This document shows positions 44,500 to 51,976 of a DNA stretch of 51,976 nt, in pieces. The first letter of the stretch is position 1, and every line of letters begins with the position of its first letter. The notes below the pieces were generated by a model. It was not told the origin of the DNA, searched no databases, and worked only from the letters and a program-made list of their open reading frames with translations. Position numbers and translations under genes: made by a program. The DNA is from Hyphomicrobiales bacterium (GTDB lineage: Bacteria; Pseudomonadota; Alphaproteobacteria; Rhizobiales; Rhizobiaceae), in assembly GCA_021775495.1 (NCBI GenBank), contig JAJFHT010000060.1, positions 1 to 51,976 on the forward strand. The letters are read 5' to 3'.

Positions 44500-46554
44500 G
44501 TGGGAACCGATAAAATACAGATCCTTGTTGTCGATGACGATGAGGACGATATTTATCTGATTTGCGATACGATTTCGGAGTGTCCAGGCAACTCCTACTC
44601 GGTTCGCACGTCAAACAAACCGCCAGAAGCTGCGGAAATCCTGCGGCAAGGCGGTGTGGATGTCGTCCTTTGCGACTATGTCATGGGTTCGGTCACCGGA
44701 ATTGATTTCATCACCGCCGCCCGTGCCGAGGGGATCGATGTTCCGATCATCCTTCTGACAGGAATGGCGGCTGGTTCCGCCGATCAGGCCGCACTTGAAG
44801 CCGGCGCTTCCGATTTCATTTCCAAGACCAATATGACATCGGAAGTGATCGACAGGGCGATACGCTATTCAATCGCGAATACGGAACGCCATCGACTGTT
44901 CCAGACAGTGCTGAACAACGTCAACGCAGCGGTCGCACTGATCGACCGGGACCAGCAGCCAACACTGTGGAATCCGGAATTCGGCGAACTTGCCAAAAAC
45001 CATGCAAACGACAGCGGTTGCGAAGCGGACATCGAAGCCTTCGCCGGTGAGATGCTTGCAGCCAAGCGCACCATTTCTATCGGCGGACGCGTCCTCGACA
45101 AAAATGTTTCCAATACACCCGACAATGGTGTCGTCATTATCCTTCACGATGTGACGGAACACGTGGAAGCTCTGCGCGAGCGGGAAAAGGCCGAGAACCG
45201 GGCAGCGCATCTTGCAATGAATTGTTCGCTGACAAGCCTGCCGAACCGCAATGCTTTCTCCGAGCGGATCAACAGCGAAATAGCAGATGCGAAATCTCAG
45301 GGACGCGAGTTCTATCTCCTGAATCTCGATCTCAACAAATTCAAGGAAGTCAACGATATTTACGGACACAACAAAGGTGATCTGCTGTTGATCGAGGTTG
45401 CCCAGCGCCTGTCCGATTGTTGCCAGGGAGACGATTATATCGCCCGCCTCGGCGGTGATGAATTCATGGCGATCCAGACCAAGCCGCCGGGTTCGACGGA
45501 TCTGCCGTCGCTGGCCAAGCGAATTGGTCTGTCGGTCGACACATCGATCCAGGTAGATGACATCCTCGTCCGCACCGGAGTCAGCATCGGCGTTGCGGTT
45601 TTTCCGCATCATGGTGAAACGGCTGAAGAATTGATGTCCAAGGCAGACATCGCGATGTATCGGGCGAAGGCGGATCCGATCAATCGGATATACGCCTACG
45701 ACGAGGAAATGGACAGAAATGTCCGTGAAACGATGAAGATCGGACAGGAGCTTCGCAAGGCCGTCGAAAATGGCTGCATCGATGTCTATTTCCAACCGCA
45801 AGCCGATTTCGAACGCGGCGAGACCATTGGATTTGAAGCGCTGGCCCGCTGGAATCATCCTGAACTCGGACCGATTCCGCCATCCACATTTATTCCGATT
45901 GCCGAAGAGAACGGATTGATCACCGAACTCGGCGAACTGGCGTTGACGCGAGCTTGTGAAATTGCGGCCGGCTGGGACAACTCACTCTCAGTCGCCGTAA
46001 ACATCTCGCCGGTTCAGATCCGCCATGTCGATCTGCCGGCGCTGGTACATTCGGTGTTGCTGAAAACCGGTTTGCCGCCAAGTCGACTTGAACTCGAAGT
46101 CACAGAAAGTGTGCTCATTGACGACGAAAGCCGCGCACTTCACGCTTTACGGGGAATAAAGAATCTGGGTGTATCGATTGCGCTCGATGACTTCGGCACG
46201 GGTTACTCGTCCTTGTCGACGCTAATTTCGTTTCCATTCGACAAAATCAAGGTCGATCGTTCGTTTGTCGAACAGCTCGGGCACAACCATCAGGCGGACG
46301 TCATCATACGGGCAATCATTGGCATGGCCCATCAACTGGGCTTCAAGATCATTGCCGAGGGTGTCGAGAACCGCGAACAAATCGAATTCCTGCTCAGGGA
46401 ACGATGCCACGAGATGCAGGGCTTCTTCATTGGCAGACCCGTCCCTGCCGACAACATTTCAGAATATCTCGCGAGTTCCAAAACCTCTGGCATCCGGCAG
46501 CAGAGTATTGTCAGGAATGAAAATGACGAGATCAATAAACGACGGGCCGTATGA
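44500..46554 (+). CDS. Response regulator with GGDEF and EAL domains (c-di-GMP turnover)
   Basis: About 684 residues. The receiver comes first (QILVVDDDEDD, phosphoacceptor in VVLCDYVMG), then a short PAS-like segment (about 135-240), GGDEF with an intact RLGGDEF motif and EAL with intact EAL (in GFEALARW), DDFGTGYSS, KVDRS and AEGVE. Both synthesis and breakdown of c-di-GMP are possible. I chose GTG at 44500 because GGGGAAAG lies at the right distance; the next upstream ATG (44482) and TTG (44473) have no ribosome binding site. The 155-bp AT-rich gap before it suggests its own promoter, but it lies in the same direction as the kinase and receiver and probably acts with them. Confidence 0.9.
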   Translation: MGTDKIQILVVDDDEDDIYLICDTISECPGNSYSVRTSNKPPEAAEILRQGGVDVVLCDYVMGSVTGIDFITAARAEGIDVPIILLTGMAAGSADQAALEAGASDFISKTNMTSEVIDRAIRYSIANTERHRLFQTVLNNVNAAVALIDRDQQPTLWNPEFGELAKNHANDSGCEADIEAFAGEMLAAKRTISIGGRVLDKNVSNTPDNGVVIILHDVTEHVEALREREKAENRAAHLAMNCSLTSLPNRNAFSERINSEIADAKSQGREFYLLNLDLNKFKEVNDIYGHNKGDLLLIEVAQRLSDCCQGDDYIARLGGDEFMAIQTKPPGSTDLPSLAKRIGLSVDTSIQVDDILVRTGVSIGVAVFPHHGETAEELMSKADIAMYRAKADPINRIYAYDEEMDRNVRETMKIGQELRKAVENGCIDVYFQPQADFERGETIGFEALARWNHPELGPIPPSTFIPIAEENGLITELGELALTRACEIAAGWDNSLSVAVNISPVQIRHVDLPALVHSVLLKTGLPPSRLELEVTESVLIDDESRALHALRGIKNLGVSIALDDFGTGYSSLSTLISFPFDKIKVDRSFVEQLGHNHQADVIIRAIIGMAHQLGFKIIAEGVENREQIEFLLRERCHEMQGFFIGRPVPADNISEYLASSKTSGIRQQSIVRNENDEINKRRAV

Positions 46555-46590
46555 ATCCATGACGATGATGAATCTCAGCAGGTATTTGAT

Positions 46591-47100
46591 ATGAAAGACT
46601 CCAAGCATGTTCTTGCAGTGGCCGTTCTTTCGGCGGCTTTCGTTTGCCAAACACTCGATCTGACGGCTGCAGGAGAAGCGTCGGCGGGCAATGCCAGTGC
46701 GATGGCAATCAATTCCCAAACTGGTATCGACCAGAAGCGGTTGAATAGGGAGGTCAAACACTCGATCGAAGCCTTTCGCAAGGCAATGGTGGAGGCAGAC
46801 CCTGGCGTCATCCTGGCTTATTCGATGCCGGAACTTTCATTCGGGCACTCAAACGGGGTCGTTCAGACCCGGGAACAGTTCGCAGAAGTGGTCCGCTCGA
46901 AAGCAGAAGATTTCAAGCGTGTGGAACTGACCAACAGGCGCCTTGAGATCGTCGGCGACACAGCCATCGAACGCCATCACTTTTCAGCCGACATTGTCTA
47001 TGAAGGCAAGTTGAGAAATTTCGAACTCGAAGTGGTGGAGGTCTGGAGAAAGGTAGATGATTATTGGCGCCTGTTCGTTCGCCAGGCTTTCAAGACCTGA
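46591..47100 (+). CDS. Secreted NTF2-like (SnoaL/DUF4440-type) protein
   Basis: 169 residues with a signal peptide (hydrophobic 7-27) followed by a linker and a cone-shaped NTF2-like domain: a helix SIEAFRKAMVEADPGVIL, then LSFGHSNGVVQTREQFAEVV and paired strands ending in YWRLFVRQAF. Such domains bind small ligands or act as enzymes; the HSNG pattern resembles the DUF4440 group. No function can be assigned. It lies 36 bp downstream of the receiver-GGDEF-EAL gene on the same strand and may be part of the same signalling unit. Confidence 0.82.
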   Translation: MKDSKHVLAVAVLSAAFVCQTLDLTAAGEASAGNASAMAINSQTGIDQKRLNREVKHSIEAFRKAMVEADPGVILAYSMPELSFGHSNGVVQTREQFAEVVRSKAEDFKRVELTNRRLEIVGDTAIERHHFSADIVYEGKLRNFELEVVEVWRKVDDYWRLFVRQAFKT

Positions 47101-47211
47101 CATAACCGATCAGCAAGCATGAAACGCTTTTGATCCTGGCTGCAACAATCTATCGAAAAGAGCGTCGTCACGGCGTGAGATGGCTTTTCAACTGAGTAAT
47201 CCGAAGTAGGC

Positions 47212-47502
47212 TCAGAGTTTTGCCTTGCTGTGAAAACTAACGCCCATCTCCTGGGAATTGCGCCATGCCATTTCACATTCATACAGGAAGCCGGTTTCCG
47301 GAACGAAGAGTTTAAATCGTTTGGGCACGATATCGACGCCACTCAGGTGCAGCTTCGCACCGGTTTCGGAAATATCCAGAACCTGGCAATCCAGTGCATC
47401 TTCTGCTCCGGGGAAAAGGCCAAGCGCTTCATGATCGACAGATTCACGATCAGCGTAACGCCTGTCGACAAGCAATACATTATCGTCTTTTATCGCAACC
47501 AC
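47212..47502 (-). CDS. PilZ-domain c-di-GMP receptor
   Basis: 96 residues. The PilZ motifs are present: RRYADR (RxxxR) near residues 14-19 and DISETGAKL (D/N-x-S-x-x-G) later, followed by the beta-barrel strands including MAWRNSQEMGVSF. It would bind c-di-GMP made or degraded by the GGDEF-EAL proteins in this window. The start is GTG at 47502, with GGGAG six bases upstream; a longer open frame runs through the outer membrane protein gene and is not the gene. It lies 40 bp downstream of that outer membrane protein gene on the same strand, so they may share a transcript. Confidence 0.85.
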   Translation of the reverse strand: MVAIKDDNVLLVDRRYADRESVDHEALGLFPGAEDALDCQVLDISETGAKLHLSGVDIVPKRFKLFVPETGFLYECEMAWRNSQEMGVSFHSKAKL

Positions 47503-47542
47503 GATATTCTCCCAGTTTTTGCAGGTATCGACCGCGTGGCGG

Positions 47543-48403
47543 CTACCAGAGCTCGTAACGCAGGCCGACCTTGATCTCATGAGTTGAAAACCCATTGTCT
47601 TCAGCCCGGGTTCCGGTGGCGCCAGCCGCCGTGCTTGTCGCATTCCAGCGCGCCATCGTTCCGCCGGCAATGTGCCGGTAGCGGTAGCCGAGATCGATTT
47701 TGAGGTTCTTCGACACGTCCATGGCAACACCGGCCATGAATGCATAGGCAAATCGAACATCGGACTCGCCGGGATAACTTGTCGTGGAAACAAAATTTGT
47801 TGGACAGGCTCCGGTGCCATTGGCGCAAAAATTGCTGCTGCTCATGGCATCCCAGTTGACCCAGGTCACACCTGCGCCGGCACCCACATAGGGCGTTATA
47901 CCGACAAAGGTCCCCAGATCGACATAGCCGTTAGCCATTCCAGTCCAGGCTGTGAAATCGGCAGAATCGACGGAACCGCATGTCGTTCCGGCGTAACCGG
48001 CAACGGTTGTCGGGCTTATGCAAGGCGGGTTGCCCGCAGTTGTACCGGAAAAACTGCCGCCAAACCGGTCAACCGTCACATCGGCACGCAGCCAGCGATT
48101 GAACGTGTAACCAAAGCCGACACCGACACCGAGGTCTGTATCCAGATCGCTGGTCGCGAAAGCGCCGCCGGCATAGGTGCCCGTAACAGTATCGAATGTC
48201 CTGTAGTTGAAGGTGCCCGGCGAATTTGTAATGGCATAACTGACATCGCCGCGCAGATACCAGCCGGACCCGATTTCGACCGGGACAAGCTCCGGCGCCT
48301 CCTCGACAAAGATGGGCAGGTCGAGATCGGCCGCCTTGGCGGGTGTAAGCTGCGACAGGCCCAAAATGGCCGATGATAGTAGAAGACGCGAGAAAATTCT
48401 CAT
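47543..48403 (-). CDS. Outer membrane beta-barrel protein (Omp25/Omp31-like)
   Basis: 286 residues. A signal peptide (about 1-24, cleavage after AKA) is followed by the ADLDLP start typical of rhizobial porin-like Omp25/31 proteins. The eight-stranded opacity-type barrel has GWYLRGDVSYAI, a middle segment TPYVGAGAGVTWVNWD and a final strand ending KVGLRYELW with the terminal aromatic needed for BAM recognition. Related proteins are abundant structural outer-membrane proteins. A CtrA-type box lies 75 bp upstream. It is a paralogue of the next gene upstream; they share gene layout and promoter element. Confidence 0.88.
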   Translation of the reverse strand: MRIFSRLLLSSAILGLSQLTPAKAADLDLPIFVEEAPELVPVEIGSGWYLRGDVSYAITNSPGTFNYRTFDTVTGTYAGGAFATSDLDTDLGVGVGFGYTFNRWLRADVTVDRFGGSFSGTTAGNPPCISPTTVAGYAGTTCGSVDSADFTAWTGMANGYVDLGTFVGITPYVGAGAGVTWVNWDAMSSSNFCANGTGACPTNFVSTTSYPGESDVRFAYAFMAGVAMDVSKNLKIDLGYRYRHIAGGTMARWNATSTAAGATGTRAEDNGFSTHEIKVGLRYELW

Positions 48404-48477
48404 GATTGGTACCCCATGGACGGAATGCCGAAGCTGTCCGTCAGCCGTTGTTTCATGAGACAGTGTTAACCATAGTG

Positions 48478-48494
48478 GTTAAACCGCGGTTAAC
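48478..48494. promoter_or_regulatory. CtrA-type binding site upstream of the first outer membrane protein gene
   Basis: The sequence GTTAA-ACCGCGG-TTAAC is a perfect TTAA-N7-TTAAC full site, symmetric on both strands, 75 bp before the start codon at 48403. A half-site TTAACCAT (48466-48473) lies nearby. CtrA, the alphaproteobacterial cell-cycle regulator, recognises this motif (established); binding here is inferred. Confidence 0.75.
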
Positions 48495-48630
48495 CGAACT
48501 CGTTCAATTCTTACATTAAAAACAAAGACTTATGAGTTGCAGATCGATTTCATCAGCATCATGGTTCCGATCATCCGATAACATTGAAAATTCATCTGTT
48601 CCGATCGGCACCGGCAGTGGCGGTCAAACG

Positions 48631-48662
48631 AAAACCGCCCGGTTAAAACACCGGGCGGTTTT
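48631..48662. terminator. Bidirectional terminator between the two outer membrane protein genes
   Basis: Arms AAAACCGCCCGG (48631-48642) and CCGGGCGGTTTT (48651-48662) pair perfectly over 12 bp around TTAAAACA, with U-tract capacity on both strands. It follows the upstream paralogue (stop at 48689) on the minus strand. Confidence 0.9.
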
Positions 48663-48688
48663 GACTAAATCAGCGATTTTGCTGGCTG

Positions 48689-49573
48689 TTACTTGTAGAC
48701 CACCTGGGGTTCCGGATCGATCTCGCGGATCACTTCGCCGCCGCCGAATTGGTAGCGCAGACCGGCACGGACCTGATGGATATTAAAGCCGTTATCATAC
48801 CCCTGCGTACCGAGACCAGTGCAACATCCCGTCGGGACGTAATCGAACATCGCGCCTCCGTGGACACGGGTATAGCGGTAGCCGGCATCAAGCTTGAGAT
48901 TGGATGTCAGGTCATAGGATGCACCGGCACTCAGCGACCAGGCGAAACGCCAGCTTGCCACACCGGCGTGCGGCGATGCGGTGATGGTCGTTCCGGGACC
49001 GCCCGGGAAAGAGCCGTTACAAACGGTCGCTGTGCAGGTCGCTGTGTTGTTGAGCGTGTCCCAGCTCACATATGCACCACCGATACCGGCACCGACATAG
49101 GGTGTGAAGCCGTGATACTTGCCAAGATCGACATAGGCATTGGCCATCAGGATCAGCATCGAGTAGCTGCTGCTGTCGGCTGACGTACAGGAGCCGGGCT
49201 GGTTGCTGGCGGCCGAGCAGTCGCCGGATGTCGAACCGCGAAAATCCGAGCTGAATTCGTAATCGGCGGTCAGGTCGGCACGCAGGTAATTGTTGATCTG
49301 GTAGCCGATTCCGGCACCGATCGACCAGGTGTTGTCAACTTCCGATGTGATGAAGGAGTTCAGGTTGCCACCGGCATGGTAGTCGACGCCGCGGATCTGC
49401 ATGAAGGCGAAATCCAGATCGCCACGCAGATACCATCCACCGGTCGACACTTCGACGATCTCGCGCTGTACTTCGACCATCGGCGGTTCATAGAGATCCG
49501 CAGCCAGGGTTGGGACCGAAACACTTGCCAGCAGCGCTGCTGCGAGGATTGTCGGCACGGCTACCTTGCTCAT
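48689..49573 (-). CDS. Outer membrane beta-barrel protein, paralogue with C-terminal extension
   Basis: 294 residues. Signal peptide about 1-24 (LASVSVPTLAADLYEPP), then the same barrel pattern as its neighbour: GGWYLRGDLDFAFMQ, FTPYVGAGIGGAYVSWD, LKLDAGYRYTRVHGG and a last strand VRAGLRYQF. The protein does not stop at that phenylalanine but runs on for 17 residues (GGGEVIREIDPEPQVVYK), which would place the usual BAM C-terminal signal internally. Whether the tail folds back or is exposed is not known. A CtrA-type box lies 82 bp upstream. It has its own terminator. Confidence 0.87.
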   Translation of the reverse strand: MSKVAVPTILAAALLASVSVPTLAADLYEPPMVEVQREIVEVSTGGWYLRGDLDFAFMQIRGVDYHAGGNLNSFITSEVDNTWSIGAGIGYQINNYLRADLTADYEFSSDFRGSTSGDCSAASNQPGSCTSADSSSYSMLILMANAYVDLGKYHGFTPYVGAGIGGAYVSWDTLNNTATCTATVCNGSFPGGPGTTITASPHAGVASWRFAWSLSAGASYDLTSNLKLDAGYRYTRVHGGAMFDYVPTGCCTGLGTQGYDNGFNIHQVRAGLRYQFGGGEVIREIDPEPQVVYK

Positions 49574-49654
49574 TTCATATTCCTTCCAGCTTCCCCGGCA
49601 GCCCGCGCAGCCGAGGTTATCGTTGAATTCTGTTAGGGATAATGAAGTGCAAAG

Positions 49655-49671
49655 GTTAAGGCGCGCTTAAC
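49655..49671. promoter_or_regulatory. CtrA-type binding site upstream of the second outer membrane protein gene
   Basis: The sequence GTTAA-GGCGCGC-TTAAC is a perfect TTAA-N7-TTAAC site at nearly the same distance from the start codon (82 bp) as in the neighbouring paralogue. The arms GGTTAAG/CTTAACC would also form a hairpin in RNA if transcribed. Confidence 0.75.
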
Positions 49672-49765
49672 CGTGTTTGTTAGCCATACCGGGAAGAACA
49701 GCCGGCGGCACCAGGCGGTTTTTCGGTGTATTTCGACCGCCGCTACCGGCGTCGTGCGAGTGGAT

Positions 49766-51118
49766 TCAGGCTGCCGATTTTTCAGCGGATATGACACCGA
49801 CAATGTCGTTGACGACCGTTTCGACGAGGCGCTGGTCATCGCCTTCGGCCATCACCCGGATCAACGGCTCGGTGCCGGACACCCGGATCACCAGCCGCCC
49901 GGTCTGGCCGAGCTTGTCGCGTGAATCCTCGATCGCCGCCTTGACGGCCGGTTTTTCCAGCGGTTCTTTGCCCGAGAACCGGACATTGCGCAGCAATTGC
50001 GGTACCGGCTCGAACTTGCGGCACACTTCACTGACCGGTTTGTCGGCTTTCTTGACGCAAGCCAGCACCTGCAGCGCACTCACCAGTCCGTCTCCGGTAG
50101 TGGAAAAATCAGTCAGTACGATATGGCCGGACTGTTCACCACCGACATTCTGGCCGTGCGCACGCATATGTTCAACGACATAGCGGTCACCGACCTTCGT
50201 CCGTTCCAGCGAAAGATCCATATCGCCCAGGAATCGTTCCAGCCCGAGATTTGACATCACGGTCGCCACGACACCACCGCCTGACAGACGGCCGGTTTTG
50301 TGCCAGCTCTCCGCCACTAAAGCCATGATCTGATCGCCGTCAACGACAGACCCGGTTTCATCCAGGATCAGGACACGGTCCGCATCGCCGTCAAGCGCGA
50401 TGCCGATATCGGCGCGCACTTCGTGGATCTTCTTGCTGAGGCCGATCGGATGGGTGGAACCGCAATCCAGATTGATGTTCAACCCGTCCGGTGCGTCATT
50501 GATGGTGATCACTTCCGCACCGAGTTCCCAAAGCGCTGCAGGAGCCACCTTGTAGGCAGCACCGTTTGCGCAGTCGACAACGATCCTGAGGCCGGAAAGC
50601 GACAACGAGCGCGGCAGCGTACGCTTGGCAAATTCGATGTAGCGGTCATGCACCCCGTCGACGCGTTTGGCACGGCCAAGTCCATCAGCCCGGGCCAACC
50701 GCGATTCCAGGTTTTCCTCGACCAGCTTCTCGATCCGCATCTCGAACTCGTCGGAAAGCTTGTATCCATCAGGACCGAACAGCTTGATGCCATTGTCGTG
50801 GAACGGGTTGTGAGAGGCTGAGATCATCACGCCGATATCGGCCCGCAGCGAACGGGTCAGCATGGCGACAGCCGGTGTCGGGATCGGCCCGAGCAGGAAG
50901 ACATCCATCCCTGCCGCGGTGAAACCGGCAACCAGCGCATTCTCGATCATGTAGCCTGAAAGCCGCGTATCCTTGCCGACAACCACCCGGTGGCGATGAT
51001 TACCACGCTGAAAGGAAATACCGGCAGCCATGCCAACCTTCATGGCGATGTCCGCCGTCATTGGAAAACTGTTGGCCCGTCCCCTGATACCATCGGTACC
51101 GAAATATCGCCTGCTCAT
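49766..51118 (-). CDS. glmM: Phosphoglucosamine mutase (GlmM)
   Basis: 450 residues. N-terminal [11 protein letters not shown], active-site serine loop [15 protein letters not shown] with Ser102, metal loop LDGDADR and the C-terminal phosphate-binding [12 protein letters not shown] are all present. It converts glucosamine-6-phosphate to glucosamine-1-phosphate for UDP-GlcNAc, hence for peptidoglycan and LPS. I chose the ATG at 51118 because the family begins at this point; the frame open to 51166 adds a basic leader. In many alphaproteobacteria glmM follows ftsH, but here the gene upstream is a di-haem cytochrome. Confidence 0.95.
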   Translation of the reverse strand: MSRRYFGTDGIRGRANSFPMTADIAMKVGMAAGISFQRGNHRHRVVVGKDTRLSGYMIENALVAGFTAAGMDVFLLGPIPTPAVAMLTRSLRADIGVMISASHNPFHDNGIKLFGPDGYKLSDEFEMRIEKLVEENLESRLARADGLGRAKRVDGVHDRYIEFAKRTLPRSLSLSGLRIVVDCANGAAYKVAPAALWELGAEVITINDAPDGLNINLDCGSTHPIGLSKKIHEVRADIGIALDGDADRVLILDETGSVVDGDQIMALVAESWHKTGRLSGGGVVATVMSNLGLERFLGDMDLSLERTKVGDRYVVEHMRAHGQNVGGEQSGHIVLTDFSTTGDGLVSALQVLACVKKADKPVSEVCRKFEPVPQLLRNVRFSGKEPLEKPAVKAAIEDSRDKLGQTGRLVIRVSGTEPLIRVMAEGDDQRLVETVVNDIVGVISAEKSAA

Positions 51119-51300
51119 AGACTCAAAAACCCTCAAACCCCGCTCTCGCGAACGCAAATGTGGCACATTTTAGGCAAAATCTGCCATCACAATATGTGAG
51201 AAACCGTTACGGAAGGCTTGCGAACCCGCAAAATAGGATACTCGAATGCGCCGCCGTCCCAGTTCCGTGAACTAAACAAGAACGCATCCATTGTCACCAA

Positions 51301-51976
51301 TTATTTGCGCAGAGAGTTAATCCACTGCCGCAAAAGGTCGACCGCTTCAGGGTCGGCGAGGCTGCGTCCAAGTTCCGGCATCATGACACCGGCTTCGGTG
51401 CTTTCGACCCGGTGCAGCAGGATCGACCCATCCGGGTTGCCCGGATCAACATCGAACAGCCGCCCTCCCGATCCACGTCCGGCCGCAACCGGGCGTTTTT
51501 CGATTCCAAAAGCGCCCTCGTCCTGCTGGCCCCAGTTCAAAAACAGACCTGAATTGCTGGCCGGCCCCTCGGGACGGTGACAATGGGCGCAATTGATGTC
51601 GAGCCAGGCCCGCGCCCGGGCATCAAGCGGTTGGGAATGATTGCGCCAGTCAGGTGCGGAAGGCGCATCGGACGGAGCGGGTGCACCGCTGAGAATATTG
51701 CGGCGGGACCAGACGGCGATCTGGTTGTCCGGCCCGTCCTGGTAATCAAGGCTGTTGTTGAGAAACCGTGCCTTCGGACCGATCGGAGAAAGCTCTTTGC
51801 CCAGTGCATGGCAGCCCTTGCACTGGTTTTTGTTCGGCACACTGTATTCGAATGCCAGCGAGGTTCCGTCCGCCAGCACCACCTCGAGCGGCAAGCGCGC
51901 TCCGGCAATTTTCAGGACCGCGTCGCTTTGTTCGTCATTCCAGACATAGGCCCAAGCTTTCCAGCCGGTGTCCTGC
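51301..51976 (-). CDS. Di-haem c-type cytochrome (SO2930-like), C-terminal part
   Basis: The minus-strand frame runs from a TAA at 51301 to the right edge of the window without a start codon, so the gene's 5' end lies outside. Two haem motifs, CKGCH and CAHCH, are present. The first follows EYSVPNKNQ, and the second is preceded by RARAWLDIN. After them a GGRLFDVDPGNPDGSIL segment and a closing MMPELGRSLADPEAVDLLRQW segment match the SO2930-type family of periplasmic proteins. Their function is not established. The gene likely encodes a larger secreted protein, with the signal peptide outside the window. 182 bp separate it from glmM, with no gene between. Confidence 0.8.
   Translation of the reverse strand, partial: QDTGWKAWAYVWNDEQSDAVLKIAGARLPLEVVLADGTSLAFEYSVPNKNQCKGCHALGKELSPIGPKARFLNNSLDYQDGPDNQIAVWSRRNILSGAPAPSDAPSAPDWRNHSQPLDARARAWLDINCAHCHRPEGPASNSGLFLNWGQQDEGAFGIEKRPVAAGRGSGGRLFDVDPGNPDGSILLHRVESTEAGVMMPELGRSLADPEAVDLLRQWINSLRK

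Overview
The window reads as chromosomal DNA of an alphaproteobacterium of the order Hyphomicrobiales (Rhizobiales), moderately GC-rich, with no insertion sequence, integrase, phage gene or CRISPR array. The assignment rests on several lineage-typical items seen together: a MucR/Ros regulator, two Omp25/Omp31-type outer membrane proteins with CtrA-type promoter sites, a PruR-DcpA-like pterin/c-di-GMP pair, PstC and PstA with large extra periplasmic segments, an FnrN/FnrL regulator beside ccoNOQP-ccoGHIS, a serC-leader-like RNA, and a SerRS-like amino acid:carrier-protein ligase.

Layout. 1-4.4 kb: the end of a YafK-type L,D-transpeptidase, tusA, a CobW-type metal GTPase behind a D,D-carboxypeptidase, and an M20 amidohydrolase. 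4.5-6.9 kb: a large chemoreceptor. 7.3-10.3 kb: tRNA-Arg(CCU), then the pruR-dcpA-like pair. 10.3-16.7 kb: pstSCAB-phoU-phoB behind a Pho box, with no phoR. 16.9-26.4 kb: an oxygen-response block with an Fnr regulator, a hemerythrin-like protein, a perfect FNR box and the complete cbb3 oxidase operon, including the small ccoQ and ccoS genes. 26.5-36.0 kb: housekeeping genes (mucR, tRNA-Glu, rluD, rpoH, purA, serA, serC with its leader). 36.0-41.7 kb: a four-gene operon that looks like a Gram-negative analogue of the dlt system. 41.9-47.5 kb: a signalling block (PAS histidine kinase, Rcp1-like receiver, receiver-GGDEF-EAL protein, secreted NTF2-like protein, PilZ protein). 47.5-51.98 kb: two paralogous outer membrane proteins, glmM and the 3' part of a di-haem cytochrome gene.

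The most interesting system is the operon at 36.1-41.65 kb, transcribed on the minus strand. It encodes, in order of transcription, a membrane protein joining a BASS-like 10-helix transporter domain to a periplasmic SGNH/DltD-like domain, an MBOAT acyltransferase of the DltB/AlgI type, an aminoacyl-tRNA-synthetase-like amino acid:carrier-protein ligase, and a dedicated carrier protein. Each part corresponds to a step of D-alanylation: activation (DltA), carrier (DltC), membrane transfer (DltB) and final transfer (DltD). The adenylating enzyme, however, is a SerRS relative rather than an NRPS-type domain. I infer a pathway that charges a small amino acid onto a carrier and esterifies it to an extracytoplasmic acceptor. 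The operon has a strong potential leader hairpin, ends in a strong hairpin, and diverges from the histidine kinase/c-di-GMP block.

Other regulatory findings made by reading the DNA: two CtrA-type sites (GTTAA-N7-TTAAC), one upstream of each outer membrane protein gene, a Pho box before pstS, a perfect FNR box between the hemerythrin and ccoN genes, and two long near-perfect palindromes (3100-3126 and 26333-26385) of unknown role.
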